Positions 46,211 through 58,866 are shown, counted from the first letter of the stretch. The stretch is DNA of 64,000 nt from Melieria omissa (GCA_963971225.1 OZ020269.1:88392783-88456782), one strand, 5' to 3'. Notes: generated by a model from the letters alone, not told the origin. Made by a program: numbers and translations.

Positions 46211-46934
46211 AAGAATACTTGTCTTATACTTATTCATTTGCTTTCGAATGTAACGCGATCTCTCCGATTACTAACGTAGAACATTCCCACATCTTTACTC
46301 TCGCTCATTCTTTGATCACTGTTGTTCTCTCCCATTTGACTACAATTTGTTGCAACAACGCTCACTTAATTACCGAACAATTTCCGTCCACTTACTTGAG
46401 GCAAAACTGTAAACTCTGCGCACTATTATTAGACCCAATAGAACACTGCAGCCAGCTGAGCGGCGACGTGTGCCACAACACAGCAAGCCTGCTGTTTTAT
46501 ATCGTCTGACACGGCGAGCCGCCGCTAAACGATTTCTTTTTTTTATTAATAACACTTCTTCGAAATAACTCACGACGAACAGCTGCTCAGTTGTGGGCGA
46601 TTGGGAAAGTCTTTCACACTTTCGAGGTCGGTAGGTGGTTGTTGTGGCGTGTTTGAAGTGTGTTCCCAATGTTAGCAAACAAACTTTATGTGTTTACTTT
46701 TTATCAGTGTTGTCAAATGTTTTGTATTTGGCGGGAAAATTTTAAATTTTAAAATCAGTTTCAATCACTTAAGCTCAAGTAAAACAAATAATAATAAATT
46801 ATTATTATTATTAATTATTATTAAAATTATTAAAATTATAAATTATTAAAACAAATGGGTATTGAACGACTTAATGTAGAACGAAACTGAGGATAATTTG
46901 ACTGAAATATTGCAAATAATATTTTGCAAAATAT
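46211..46934. other. Spacer between minisatellite and LTR
   Basis: GC-richer stretch 46370-46640 without a recognisable protein. (TTA)n microsatellite near 46795-46815. Nothing else is seen. Confidence 0.3.
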
Positions 46935-47370
46935 TGTAACGAACTTTAGTTCTCTCTACGATTTCGTCTCTCTGAATTGTGCTTGAAAAATAAAACCACT
47001 TCAACCATCTCAACGCAAGACGCATTCTAAAACCAGCAATCACTTTATTTACAAATTTGCACTTTGCGTATCTTTACACTTTCTACTACTTATTGGACTC
47101 TTGCATGTTTCTCAGTTGCTTGGCCAAAACAGACTCCCCTCTGCGCTGCACCCGGCTACCTTTTATACTTGTCTGCTTATTGCGCCGATTGTTCTGGCAC
47201 ATTCCAGTCGGACTATCTCTCGATCGTTCTCACACATCCCATTACTATCGCGAGCCATCCTTGCCATATCGAAATTATAGCAAGCCGGCCGTACTCTAAA
47301 TTGCGTGCCTAAAAGTATGCCCGTAAAAGCATTCATGCATAGCCCAGCGACAGGGTGCCTCATCGTTACA
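46935..47370 (-). mobile_element. Solo LTR, gypsy-type, copy 2 (inverted relative to copy 1)
   Basis: The 436-bp LTR is flanked by ATAT (46931-46934 and 47371-47374). Both ends read TGTAACGA inward. The sequence TATGCATGAATGCTT..., the TATAAAAGG box and CACTTTATTTACAAAT match the LTR at 17947-18327 in reverse orientation, with scattered differences. It lies at the 5' edge of a retrotransposon pseudogene, so it probably inserted into it. Confidence 0.82.
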
Positions 47371-47374
47371 ATAT

Positions 47375-48555
47375 GGCTGCGCAACAATATCCTGACGAGC
47401 ATATTATGTGAAAGATTGAAGCCACTCGCCAAGGCGCTGATTGAACCCTATCAGTGCGTAGTTAGACCTGGTAAGTGCACCATCGACCAGATATTCACTT
47501 TACGCCAAATCCTGGAGAAGACCTATGAGAATTAAATCGATACTCACCATCTCTTTATCAATTACAAGGCAGTATTCGATAGCCCGATAAGGAATCGCCT
47601 ATATGCCGCATTGTCTGAACTTGGTATCCCTGCAAAGATTGTGAGACTTTGCAGAGCGATGTTGAGCAATACACGCAGCTCTGTCAAGGTTGGAAGTGGC
47701 CACTCCTCTGAATTTGATACCGTTCGAAGCTACAGATAGGACGATATTTTGTCATGCGACCTCTATAACTTCACCATGGAGAGTTTTCTGGGCAAGGCCA
47801 GTGTACACCGTAATGGCATAACCTTAAAAAAAAATGTCCAGCTCCTTGCTTACGCCGATGAAATTGAGGTCATCGGACGTAAAAAGCGAGATGTCAGCGA
47901 TGTGCCCGCAGCAATCGAAAGAGAATCTGACAAAGTGAGTCTGGTGATTAATGAGGGCAAGATGAAGTACCTATATGCTGTCTACACGCAGGGACTCTCA
48001 GCGGCTAGGGTCTTACTTCGATGCTAATGGGTACACTTTTGAAGATGTTAAGGAATTCGTCTATTCCACCATAAACACCAGCAGTGATATCAGTTTGGAG
48101 ATAAAGCGAAGGATTACTCTTGCCAATAGGTGCGGTGTCGATAGTGGAGACCTCTCTCGACCAACAAAACTTGATCTCTGTAGAACCCTTACTCTGCCTA
48201 TACTCCTCTATGGCGCAGAAGTATGGACACTTTCGCCTAACGACTAAGAGGCTCTTGGGAAGTTCGAGAGAAAGGTACTTCGTAAAATCTTGGGCCCTGT
48301 TTGTATTGGCAACGACTATCGTATACGAACCAACAACGAGCTGTATAAAGACATGGACATAGCATGTCGGTCGTATGGACGATGAAGCTTCGGCGAAAAA
48401 GGTGTTCGATGCGGTAGTTAGTGGTCAACGGCAAAGAGGGAGACCGTGTCTCCGGTGGAAGCACCAAGTTGAGAAGTCCCTATCATCTCTTGGTGTGACG
48501 AAGCACGTGCAAAGCAAAGGCGTTCGGGGAGAGCTTATGGGGCAAGCCCGATAAA
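47375..48555 (+). pseudogene. Non-LTR retrotransposon reverse transcriptase, decayed
   Basis: Broken frames on the plus strand run RPGKCTIDQIFTLRQILEKT, HLFINYKAVFDS (motif A, with Asn for the first Asp), ELGIPAKIVRLC, LLAYADEIEVIGR (YADD changed to YADE) and INEGKMKY. A frameshift leads into NTSSDISLEIKRRITLANRC, LPILLYGAEVWTLS and GRPCLRWKHQVEKSLSSLG. Both polymerase-site aspartate motifs are mutated and at least three stops or frameshifts occur, so it is dead. The 5' half of the element is missing. Confidence 0.85.
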
Positions 48556-49126
48556 GGGTTCTGATGGTCGGTTAAGTAAATAAGTAACGACGATGTTCAT
48601 TTTGGAATGAATGTCTATGTGAACATGCGAAATTGTGGGATTTGGAACGATACCAAACTACACAAGATCTCTAGATGATTCAATGTTTAGTGCGGATTTT
48701 GGTCTGGCGAAGTCAATGGTTCGTACTTCCATTGTTGATGATACTCTGATACTGATGGACTTTCGGCCTCAGCGATTTGAGAACATGGATGTCTTGCGTG
48801 ACAGCGATGTGAATTAGCCAGCAAGATCGAGCAATTTAAAGTCTTTTGACTTCTTCCTTAGATATATAGATTCGAAAGGGGAAATGCGCACTGAGACCAG
48901 AGTTTATCTATTGTGCCCAGTACAGCTTTAAAGAACATCCCCCAATCCCACCGACCTTATGAAGCTTAGTAACGTAGGATAAGGTGTTTGACGTTCTCTT
49001 CTGCAAGCCAGTATTAGGCCAGGTGCTGCCTCCTACTGCGGCATACCACATCGCAGTGCAGTATGACATGCTCCGGGGTCTCCTCCGCTGTTCCACAGAG
49101 TCTGCAGACTCCTTCCTTTGGGACTA
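48556..49126. other. Degenerate retroelement-derived spacer
   Basis: The stretch 48900-49120 (CTCCGGGGTCTCCTCCGCTG, CAGTATGACATG) resembles repeated non-LTR sequence but encodes nothing intact. No host gene is seen. Confidence 0.3.
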
Positions 49127-50007
49127 TCAGGTGTACAACTTTGCTTCCGCCGTTTTTTTTCCAAAATTAAAAGCTTTATTGCGAAAAAGTGCTTACAGAT
49201 GTATTATTCAAAGTATTGTCCGTCGCTAGCGACAACTTTCTCCCATCTTTCCGGCAATTTTCGGATCCCGGCTCGAAAAAAGGAGTCCTCTTTTGACGCT
49301 ATCCATGAAGCAATCCATTTTTCCAATTCTTCGAAGGATTGAAAATGTTGATCTGCCAGGCCGTGTGCCATCGAACGGAATAGGTGGAAGTCAGAAGGGG
49401 CGACATCTGGGGAATACGGCGGGTGGGGCAAGACTTCCTATTTCAGCGTTTCCAGGTACTTTTGACCACTTTTGCGACGTGAGGCCGAGCATTGTCGTGT
49501 TGGATGATTCTTTCTGAATCATGCCCAGGGCCTTGAGACGTTTTGAAATGGCTTGCTGACTCACTCCCAACGATTCGGCAAGCTCTTCTTGGGTTTGGCA
49601 CGAATCTTCATCAAGCAATGCTTCTAGTTGTTCATCTTTGAAGGTGTTTTCTCTTCGACATCGAAATCACCATTTTTAAAAGGTTGAAACCACTCCCGAC
49701 ACGTTCTTTCACTCAGAGCAGCATCACCGTAAGTTTCTGAGAGCATTCGATGCGCTTCAGCTGCATTTTTTTTCGAATTGTAACAGAAAAGTAAAACTTC
49801 CCGCAAATGGCGAGAATTGGGCACATAAACGGACATTTTCGAGCGTGAATAATACGAAAACAAGAACAACTGTCACTGAAACGGCGATGACAATTCGTTA
49901 GGCACTGTCCACACTCACTTTAAAGGCATTACCATCTATGTATTTCAACCAGCCTCAGCCGGTACAGCCACCTATCGGAAAACGGCGGAAGCAAAGTTGT
50001 ACACCGA
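49127..50007 (-). mobile_element. Deleted mariner (Mos1-like subfamily), copy 2
   Basis: The 881-bp element has TA on both sides (49125-49126 and 50008-50009). Its termini are the same as those of copy 1, except for one missing base at the right end. It retains the N-terminal HTH (ATG 49836), an extra middle segment absent from copy 1 (LDEDSCQTQEELAESLGVSQ then QAISKRLKALGMIQK), and the C-terminal part with YSPDVAPSDFHLF. The two copies share nearly identical sequence where both survive but have different internal deletions. Confidence 0.9.
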
Positions 50008-50009
50008 TA

Positions 50010-50826
50010 TTTTAAAACACAGGTATATACCAACCACATTAAGTCTGCTTGCCGCTTTCACAAAATTCAACTGCAAATGTCTGTTTTATTACACGGTTTT
50101 GTTTATTTAATTATTATATTATTATTGTTTTTTTGTTGCATGTGGCTTTTTAAAATTGCCAAATATTACAAATGACAGTAAAATGTTTACATAACCCACA
50201 CATTTGTCAAATGCTTGGCATATAGTTATAGCAAATTTCGATTTATCATCATTAGTGGGGAAAGTGTTTAATTTAAATTTCAACTGGCGCTTACAGACTA
50301 ACAAGAAATCATAAAATGTATTAATAGTATTTTTGTTTGTATATTAAATTAGGAAGAAATTAGAATTATGCGTTGACATTATGACGAGAATTGCATCAAA
50401 TATTTTATTAATTATTTATTCATTACGCATGCAAGTGAGGGTCGCAGTTGCTCAACTGCGCCCACTTGCCGTTTGCGTGTATATGTGTGTGTGTGTGTGT
50501 GTGGGTGTGTGCTTATTAGCTAAACATGCTTTTCAATAAGATTTATGATTAGATTTATGGTATTAGGCACTTAAACTACACAAAACTCCTCTCAACAACA
50601 CATAGAGCACCAGCCGCCAACGCCACAAACCACATCCGACCGCTCAACCGTGCCAGCGCGTTCGTCCTTACAAGTTCAAGCGCTCAAAGCTAAAGTTTTT
50701 CCTGCGTCGTTTGTAATTCTATTTTGGTTAATATTAATGCTGCAGCCACAATGTTTCGCTGTCTGTCTCTCGCTCGGTCGCTCTGTCTCGCTGTCGGTTA
50801 CATTTCGTTCGCTCGGCTTACTTCTA
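50010..50826. other. 3' flank of the Ser/Arg-rich gene, with (GT)n microsatellite
   Basis: (GT)n tract at 50484-50512. The remainder, including a GC-richer stretch 50580-50826, is probably the long 3' UTR of the minus-strand gene. No separate gene is seen. Confidence 0.4.
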
Positions 50827-52518
50827 TCACTTGATTTTCCTTCGGCCATCGGCGCCGCGTAAATTGGACGACAGCGCCGACTTCGATGCACTCGTCGTCG
50901 ACGAGTTGCGCAGCGACGACTGATCGTCCTTGATGTGTTCGTGTCGTCGTGTGCGCGCAGTGGGCGTGTCTGATTTCTTGCCGTTGCGTGCGAGCGTGCT
51001 GGAGCCGTTGGTGTGCGGCTTGCGCGGCATTGTCGCCATTTGCTGTTAAAAAAAAAAGCATTAGTAGTGAACCAATCTGAACGATTGAAAGCCCCGCGAG
51101 GACATTTGCCTCAACTCACTCGCTTATTTTGTTCCTGTGAGTAGTTGATCTCGTAGCCCTCGCTGATCAGTTTGGGCTTCCAGGGTGCCAGCATCGACAC
51201 CGAGCGCGACACGGTGCGCGTCATTGGCTGCAGCGGCTGATTTTTGCTCTTGTTCGAGCGTAGATCGTCGCGCGATATGGAGCGACGTCTCAAGTGATAT
51301 GGCTGTGGTATGGCACCAACGGTCGTAGCGTGCAAGTAGACAACGCTGCGTTGACTGTGTAGACTCGACTCGCCCTCGGTTCCGGAGCTCTCCGCCGGAA
51401 AGCGATCTCGCTCTCTGCAAAGAGAAGCGAATAAAGTAGATTATACATAGCACAGATTTTAGGAAGCATCTCCCAACTCACCTCGAGTACGATGACATAA
51501 CGCGCCGCTCGGCACTGCGTGCCGGCTTTGGCGGCCCCAACAGATGCTGCTGTGAGCGTCTCGTCTCGCCGCCACTTCCTCCACCACCAGTCAAACCACC
51601 ATTCGGCGTGGACGTTGTCAGCGGCGCTGAACGATCGTTGCTGCGTCGATAGGTGTTCTCGTCATACCGATGCGAACGATCGCGATCGAGTCGCTCACGT
51701 GACAAGGTGCGTGCGCCCGCAACTCCGCCGTTCGGTCGCTTGTGCTGATCCTCCGTTTCCGAGCCGCTCTCCGAGATGTCGTCCAGATCGCGCGAGCGTG
51801 AGTAGTGGCGCCGCTTACGGAAGTCCACCTCGTCGCCAGCGCCACTGCCACCGTTCTCCAGGTTGTGCATGGACGAGCTCTTGTGGCGCGAGCCGCTCAC
51901 ATTCTGAGCATTGGACAGATGTCGACGATAGTCGCTCTGTGGCGGATTGATGCGATCCAGATTGTAGGCGCTCTGCGAGTACTTTTGCGAGCGATTCAGC
52001 GTGGAAGCCGAGAGTGCGGGACGACTTCTAAAGAAGGCAGTGAGTTTATTAATTGAGCGTTAAACAGAGCGAAGGATAATTAAAGGATAATTACTTGAGC
52101 GTGTTGGTTGCGCGCGAAATTGTTGGCGGATTCGAGTCCAGGTCCGTGTCGCCGAAGAAGCGTAGATTCTTCGGTGGAATGGGCGGTGCCGTGGTGTTGC
52201 GTGCGGTCTTGCTGCGCTTCATGGTGGACGCCTCACTCTGACCGTTAACGGACACATTTAACTGTGGCAATTAGAAAGTGAGGTTAAGTTCAGTTCAAAT
52301 GGGTCTGAATGCAGTAACTCGACATGAAATTGAAAATCAGAACTTACTTTCTCTTTTGATTTACTTTTGGAACGTCTGTCTAGTGACTTGAACCAGCTGG
52401 TCTTTTCGGGTTTGGCGAGCGGCGACTCTTTCTTGGGCTTTTCGGATGAGGTACGCTTGAGCAAGAGTGGACTAGCTTTTGGTGTGGACAGACGGCGGCG
52501 CATGGATATATCGGTAGC
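50827..52518 (-). CDS. Unrecognised Ser/Arg/Lys-rich protein (5'-partial, last five exons)
   Basis: Exons on the minus strand are 52518-52348, 52261-52095, 52027-51482, 51414-51120 and 51042-50827. They total 1395 nt (464 residues plus stop) and stay in phase across all four introns. Earlier exons must lie further right or outside the window. The sequence is largely disordered: TSWFKSLDRRSKSKSKEK, then TTAPPIPPKNLRFFGDTDLD (a proline-rich, SH3-ligand-like PPIPPK), SAYNLDRINPPQSDYRRHLS, dense RS/RD dipeptides near SRSRDLDDISESGSETEDQ, and RRRSISRDDLRSNKSKN with RxxS kinase-type sites. There are no membrane segments or catalytic domains. It could be a cytoskeletal or signalling scaffold (inference). 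I do not recognise the family. Confidence 0.82.
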
Positions 52519-55500
52519 CTGTATTGAAAGAAAAGAAAGAATCGTACATTTAATATTTTGAAAATTGAAAGATTTAATACGCAAAAAAATATTTTTAAAA
52601 AATATATATAAAAATAATTTATTCTTAGCTGACACTGTAGCGGTCCATTAATGCGAAAAAGAAGCGCAGATGAGTGAGAATCAGTGCAGAAGAATTGCGT
52701 ATAATTGCCACCTGTTGCCAACGTTGGCGACAAACTGCACAGGTGGCACTTGAACACACACACTCACACATAAACACAACATTTAGTATATATATGTACC
52801 CACTCAGTCATATGCGCAGCCCCTCCCCGATCCACTTGCCCAGACAATCGTTGCTTCGGCCTGTGGCCTAATAAGCGAAACGTGAGTTCACATGCTAACA
52901 ATACCTGTTCGGCCGTTAACCAAAAGTACCGCAAATGCCGCAACCGCAAAACACCAAATCAACAACAACAGCAACAACAACAAGAGCAATGCAAGCAACA
53001 GCTTATGTTGCATGCACACAAACTTACAAGGTGTACGTTGCATGCCACATACAATAACTTGTGGTCAATCGGTTGTTGCGGTTAAGGTTCGCCTCGTTGT
53101 TCTCGAACATACAGACATACATACTCGTACATATATATTGGCAATTGATTTCGTGAGGTTTGTGTTGTTGTTTTATTGACTTTTACTGGTGCACTATTGA
53201 GAAAATATAAAACTTAAGTAAACTTGTTTGGTGTGTGTGTGTGTGTGTGTGTGGCGGATAACTGTTGCATTTACTACAGGTGCTTGTTGTTGTTTTTTTG
53301 TTTTTAGTGGTTGCAATGTTGTTATAGTTTTTGCACTGTTGCCCCAATTGTGGTTAAAAACGTATTCAAACAACAGCATTGGGAAAATACACAAACAACA
53401 ACATTGGTGCATTCACAGTGGCGCCGCTTGCAAAAAAAGGAAGTAACAGGGGGTTTGAATTTAGGAAAGTGCGACATAGTTGGCTTATCTAACTTGATTT
53501 AACTATGTATTCTATGTATGTAAGAAAACAGTTAAAAAACGGGTTGCCAGAATTTTTTTTCATGCGAAGACTAAGGTGAGTTTTAATTTTTCTCAAGGGT
53601 TCAAGTTTGCCAGCTCTTTCTCGGAGTTGGGTATTCAAAAAAGTAGCTGGGTTCAATAGTTACATAAAATGTAGTATCCAACCGAATATTCCGTGTCGGC
53701 CAAAAAATGCCCATTGTTTTTATTAAAAAGTATATATGATATGTTTTTGTTTGTTTTATCTTTATTAACTTAAAGTAAAATTCGTTTTTCGGAAAAATAT
53801 GCTTGATATCGTGATTTTTATTTCAACTAGAAAGTTTCGGTTTCGGCCGAACATTAAAAAACACCGAAACTCGGGTTCGGCCCTTTTGGGTTTCTACGAA
53901 GCCAAAAGCCAAATGCATTGTTGCAACAAAGTTTTCGATTTTCTACTAAAAAAGTGATTAAAATAATATAAATAAAAAATTATAATAAATAAATAAAATA
54001 AAATAATATACATAAATATATTTAACGCCTTTTGAAGAATATTGGCTAAGAAAAGAAGCTTTACGCTTCGTACTCGGATCGATCAAAATTTTATTGAAAA
54101 CACTTTCGAAACTAATCGAATCATTTCAATCATTATTACAATAGTTATAGGTAGTGAAAAGTTCTTCTTGGATTTCAAAGTGATATAGAAAAGAAACGGG
54201 TTGAGACCACCGGAACTGCTGCAAGGAAGTATTGATGCCAATCAACGGGAAGCTTTGTATGTTTTTCAATTTGAAGAATTTTTTGCATTACGAGTAGATG
54301 TGGCATGTCGAACTATTTTAATGATTTATTCTGAACTTCACTGTCAGCAATTTTTAAAAGGATTCAGAAAAAGCGATCAAAGTTAATTAACAGAAAGAGC
54401 GCTGTCTTTCAATAAAATATTCTCATTCCATACACATAAGTTTTATGAATTCTTCAAATAGTCCGAATTTAGCAACATCCTATAAAATAAATGTCAGTTT
54501 TGGTCACTTCTGAAAGCTTTTTCTGGAATCCGCTTCTGACATGACTGCGAGAATCATTTTTCAAAGGTTTTGTTAGAGAAACTCCAAAAGTACATTTTGA
54601 ATTGAATTGTGAAAAAGAAACACAATGGCACTTAATTAGTGGATTAAGCTTTATAATTAATGGAATTTAATGCGAGTATTATAATTTTTAGAAAAGAACC
54701 GAAACTACTTTGTCTTCTCATTGATTTCACTGTAAAAGATATGAGAATCTTATTGTGTTTACGTTTGAACTGTTAAAAACCAGTTATTGGAATTAAATTT
54801 TAAGCTCTTTGATGACCACAAATAAGCTCATAACTTTTTATTCAATTTAAATTAATATTAATAATTACATAAATTAAAAAAAATTTTATTATTTTAAAAC
54901 CCAAAAAGGCGACTGGACCATTTGTATTTCTTTAAGGAAAAATCTATTGGAAATCGACTTCTCTTGTCGTTTTTAGCTCACATGGACTCTTGATCCTCCA
55001 AAGACGACACTGTCGTTTGCCAGTTCTTTAATGCCACATTTTGTTGTTGGAAAATAGAAAGCATTGGCGAAGTGCTTCATAGATGTGTGAGAGCAACATC
55101 CCGTATGCAACATTTTAGTTCTGCTTACTACACACAGTCCCGTGCATAGTATTCCTTGTTTTTTTTGTTTAACTTTTGCATAGCTTTCAATTAGCACAAA
55201 TATTTGTTCACGTTGCGCAAGAAAACATCGAATTGCTTTTTACGCAACTCGACCGGTGCGATCTTCTTTTATGGTTCACAGTTTAACGCTAAGCTTCCGC
55301 TATTGTTGCCTTTCGCCACTCTTGTGGGCTGTGCGCAGACACACACACACACACACAAACACACATCCCGCTGCTCTCAAATGCCAAAAGGTAACATAAC
55401 AAAAGCATTAAGTGTAGCAACAACAAAGCCAATACCTTCGATTACAATGTCTACAATATGGTTGTTATTGTTGTTGTTGTTGTTATTTGTGGTAAACAAA

Positions 55501-55919
55501 CAAGTTGTAAACATAAACTGCAGCCTTACATCTATTTTTCTCTCTCTCTTTCTATCGATCGCTTTTTGTTTCATTTACACTTTAACACTTCTTCCAGCTC
55601 ATTTAGCCGCCTAATGAATTTGTCGAAAAAGGTCAGAGGCGCACGTGAGGCGTGCTCTGGTATGTTGCACTCTTTGTGGCAGGTTGGCTGGGAGGCTGTT
55701 TTGCGGTTGGCGGCACTTAAGTGGAATAAGGTGAGGCAAGTGAAGTTACAATTGCGACTTGACACTTTGCGTTGGTTTAATGTTTTAAAGGTTTCGAGTT
55801 GTGAAAGTGGAAAAGTGTTGGCCAATTAAATGGGGTACACTGGTTGAAAGCTGTTAACAAAGTTCAATAATGTCTGTGATTAAAATAAAACCTTAATTGA
55901 AAGCTAAATTAAAGACTAT
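52519..55919. other. Probable long 5' intron of the Ser/Arg-rich gene
   Basis: No further exon found with confidence. Contains (GT)n at 53230-53252, (CA)n near 55338-55358, CAA-type runs at 52962-52985 and TTG runs near 55462-55482. Short ORFs here are translated microsatellites. Confidence 0.35.
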
Positions 55920-57445
55920 TACTTTCAAAAATGGCTTCTTAGTAAAGTTTTATTTTCTTAAAAAAACCTGATTTCACCAAGTTTTAATTAAGTTTAATAG
56001 TAATTCCATTAAATTACATTCAACCATATGACACCTTAACCCATTATTGACCTTCTAAATTTTTAAATTTCAAACATTCCTTCTTAGTAAAGGTTTATTT
56101 TCTTAAATAAACCTGATTTCACAAAGTTTTAATTAAGTTTAATAGTAGTTCCATTAAATTATATTCATCCATGTAGCACCTTAACCCATTATTGACCTCC
56201 TAAATTTTAAAATTTCAAACATTCCTTCTTAGTAAAGGTTTATTTTCTGGAATAAACCTACTTTCAACAAGTTAGGACTTAATAGTTCCATTAAAATTTA
56301 TTAATCTATATGACACCTTAACCCATTATTGATGTTTTCAACTTCACATTTTCAAAAATGACTTCTTAGTAAAGATTTATTTTCTCAATAAAGCTATTTT
56401 CACAAAGTTTTGACTTCATAGTTCCATTAAATTGTATTCATCCACACATTTATGACACCTTAACCTATGATTGACTTTCCTAAGTTTAAAATTTCAAAAA
56501 ATTCTTCTTAGTAAAAGTGAATTTTCTTGAATACACCTACGTTCACCAAGTTTGAAACCAATAGTTCCATTAAATTACATTCATCCATATGATACCTTAA
56601 CACATTCGTGACCCTTCTAAAGTTAAAATTTTCAAAAATGACTTCTTAGTAAAGGTTTATTTTCTCAACAAGTTTCAACTTAAATTACATTCATCCATAT
56701 GATACCTTAACCCATTCTTGACCCTTCTAAAGTTAAAATTTTCAAACACGACTTCTTAGTTAAGTTTTATTTTCTCAATAAACCAACTTTCAACAAGTTT
56801 GGACTTAAATTATATGTTCCATATTACACCTTAACCCATTCTTGGCCTTCTTAAGTTGAAATTTTCATAAATAATTTCTTAGTAAAGGGTTATGTTCGTC
56901 AATAAACCTACTTTCAACAAGTTTGGAGTCAATAGTGCCATTAAATCACATTCATTTATGTGGCAGCTTAACCCATTATTGACCTTTTCAAGTTTAAAAT
57001 TTCAAGAATGATTTCTTAGTAAAGGTTTTGTTTTTTTTTCAATAAACCTTTCACAAAGTTTGAACTTAATAGTTCTATTAAATTATACTCATTCATGTGA
57101 CACCTTAACCCATGAATGACCTTCTGAAGCTTAAAGTTTCAAACATTACTTTTTAGTAAAGGTTCATTTTCATAAATACACATACTTTCACCAAGTTTGA
57201 AACCAATTGTTTCATTAAATTACGTTCATCCATATGATACCTTAACCCATTATTGACCCTGTTAAGTTTAAAACTTCAAACATGACTTCTTATTTAAATA
57301 AATGAAAGCAGGTTTTTTCACCAAGATTGGAATCAATAATTCTATTAACCGATTATTGACTCACTTTATTTTTTTGAAACTTCAAAAATTACTTCTTGGT
57401 AAAGTTTCATTTTCTGCAATAAATCTGCTGTGCAAAATTCATATT
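55920..57445. repeat. Satellite array, ~138-bp unit, about 12 copies
   Basis: Each unit carries TTCTTAGTAAAGGTTTATTT, then AATAAACCTNNTTTCACAAG, CAATAGTTCCATTAAATTA, CATTCATCCATATGACACC, and TTAACCCATTATTGACC. The TTAACCCAT motif occurs near 56036, 56179, 56322, 56459 (variant), 56597 (variant), 56705, 56831, 56968, 57105, 57241 and 57343 (variant). Spacing is 103-143 bp. Non-coding. Confidence 0.93.
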
Positions 57446-57907
57446 TATAGCATCAGTGGTTTCTTCGCTACGTGATTCATCAACGCAGTCAGTACAACTC
57501 ATATGTTTTCTTCAAAAATTTATATAGTATGCTCCGTTTTCAGGCGGACATTTAATGCGCAGTGACATTAAATGGGCTCACCGGCTCGACAGCCCGCTGC
57601 GCTATGCGACCACACCCCAATCATTAGAGCGAAGCCGAAGCCGACACAACTCATCGCTGTTGTTGGTATTTGACAGATAACATCTGGGCAATAATATTAT
57701 ATATAAAAAATCCAACAAACAACAACATCTGCAGCAACACTGTCAACAAAATCGCATCACAGCAACAATTAAATTTCTTTTTTTTTCACGCCATTATTTA
57801 TTTTTATGACTTTCTGAATTTTCGGCATCGCGCTCGCCGGCGATTTGATGGCCGCCGCTGCCGGCGTCTGTGCAGATTTTATCGGACACTCGCTGATATT
57901 TTGAAAA

Positions 57908-57968
57908 ATGTGCGCAGCATCCTCGTTAAATGCAATCGCCGGCGAATGCGTCGTTTGTGCCCGACAAG
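57908..57968 (+). other. Possible first coding exon of an unrecognised plus-strand gene
   Basis: A GC-rich islet (57820-57970) in AT-rich DNA contains AAAAATG at 57904-57910, close to the insect start context. The frame MCAASSLNAIAGECVVCARQ runs straight to AAG|GTAAAC at 57968/57969. Without splicing, the frame ends after 46 codons. No downstream exon was identified before 64000. The reverse strand also has an open frame here, so coding is unproven. Confidence 0.25.
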
Positions 57969-58725
57969 GTAAACAACTACTTTTTTTTATTTTGCACAGA
58001 AAAAGCAGCGGCCGATATGTTTTCATGAAATTTACATTTTTTAATTAGAAGCCAATAAATTGTATGCGTGTCCATGGCGCAACCAATGGCGAGGAAAGGT
58101 GCAAGAGTCAGAGGGACATAGAGCGAGAGAGATATTGAAGGTGAAAAAGGTAGAACGAAGCTGTGAACTGTGTGGTGTATGGAGTTGGATAAAGTAGAAT
58201 TTTTGGAGTAGTTTTCAAGTGTCAAAGTAGAGAAGAAATTAATTAAGTTGAGTTGTTATGTAGAATTAGAATGTAGAAAATGCAGTTAAAGACTTGGACA
58301 ATCAAGAAAAATGTTTCTATATAGTCTTTTTAAAAGAATAACTATACTTTTAAATATCTTTTTACTTATTTGGCAAAGATATTGAAATTTGAATATTCAG
58401 TCAGTTTATATTATTTTTTTTTTTAAGACATACATTTCCATAAAAAATCATGTGTTTCATTAACTTAAGACTACTCCTTCTACTTCTGGGCACAGCTAGT
58501 ACTGACTTGTCCCATTGTGCGTAGTGCTGATCAGTCAACTTCACCCTTTCGAGACGGGGTTTAACTTTTAAACCAAAAAAACTCTTAGTAGAAATGATCC
58601 CATGTTAGGAAATTTGGGAATAGAAAATTATGTAGTTACAAATTCTAAAATCATTCTTTCATCCGGAGACATATAATTCGAATAAATAGTTTGTGTAGGT
58701 CATAAGATTTGAATAATTGTTGTAA

Positions 58726-58862
58726 CCCTTTCAGTCACAATGTCCAATATATTGGACTACAGCCCATACAATTCATACAGCGGGCTGTTACTATCATGTC
58801 GGAAAGAGTTAAGAGGCATTAAAAACTTTGTAGGACGCATTATCCCAACAGTTCTGAAAGGG
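58726..58862. mobile_element. TTAA-type MITE (family H), 137 bp
   Basis: Termini are CCCTTTCAGTCAC and CCCTTTCAGAACTG. TTAA lies on the right (58863-58866) and GTAA on the left (58722-58725). The palindromic word CCAATATATTGG lies near the left end. Non-coding. Confidence 0.65.
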
Positions 58863-58866
58863 TTAA

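Noticed and set aside
51519..51950. 143-codon plus-strand frame rich in Arg and Ser
   Set aside because: Antisense of the phased Ser/Arg-rich exon at 52027-51482.
57769..58026. Minus-strand 85-codon frame over the GC islet
   Set aside because: No acceptor with a pyrimidine tract at its start, and its end runs into poly-Lys from a homopolymer.
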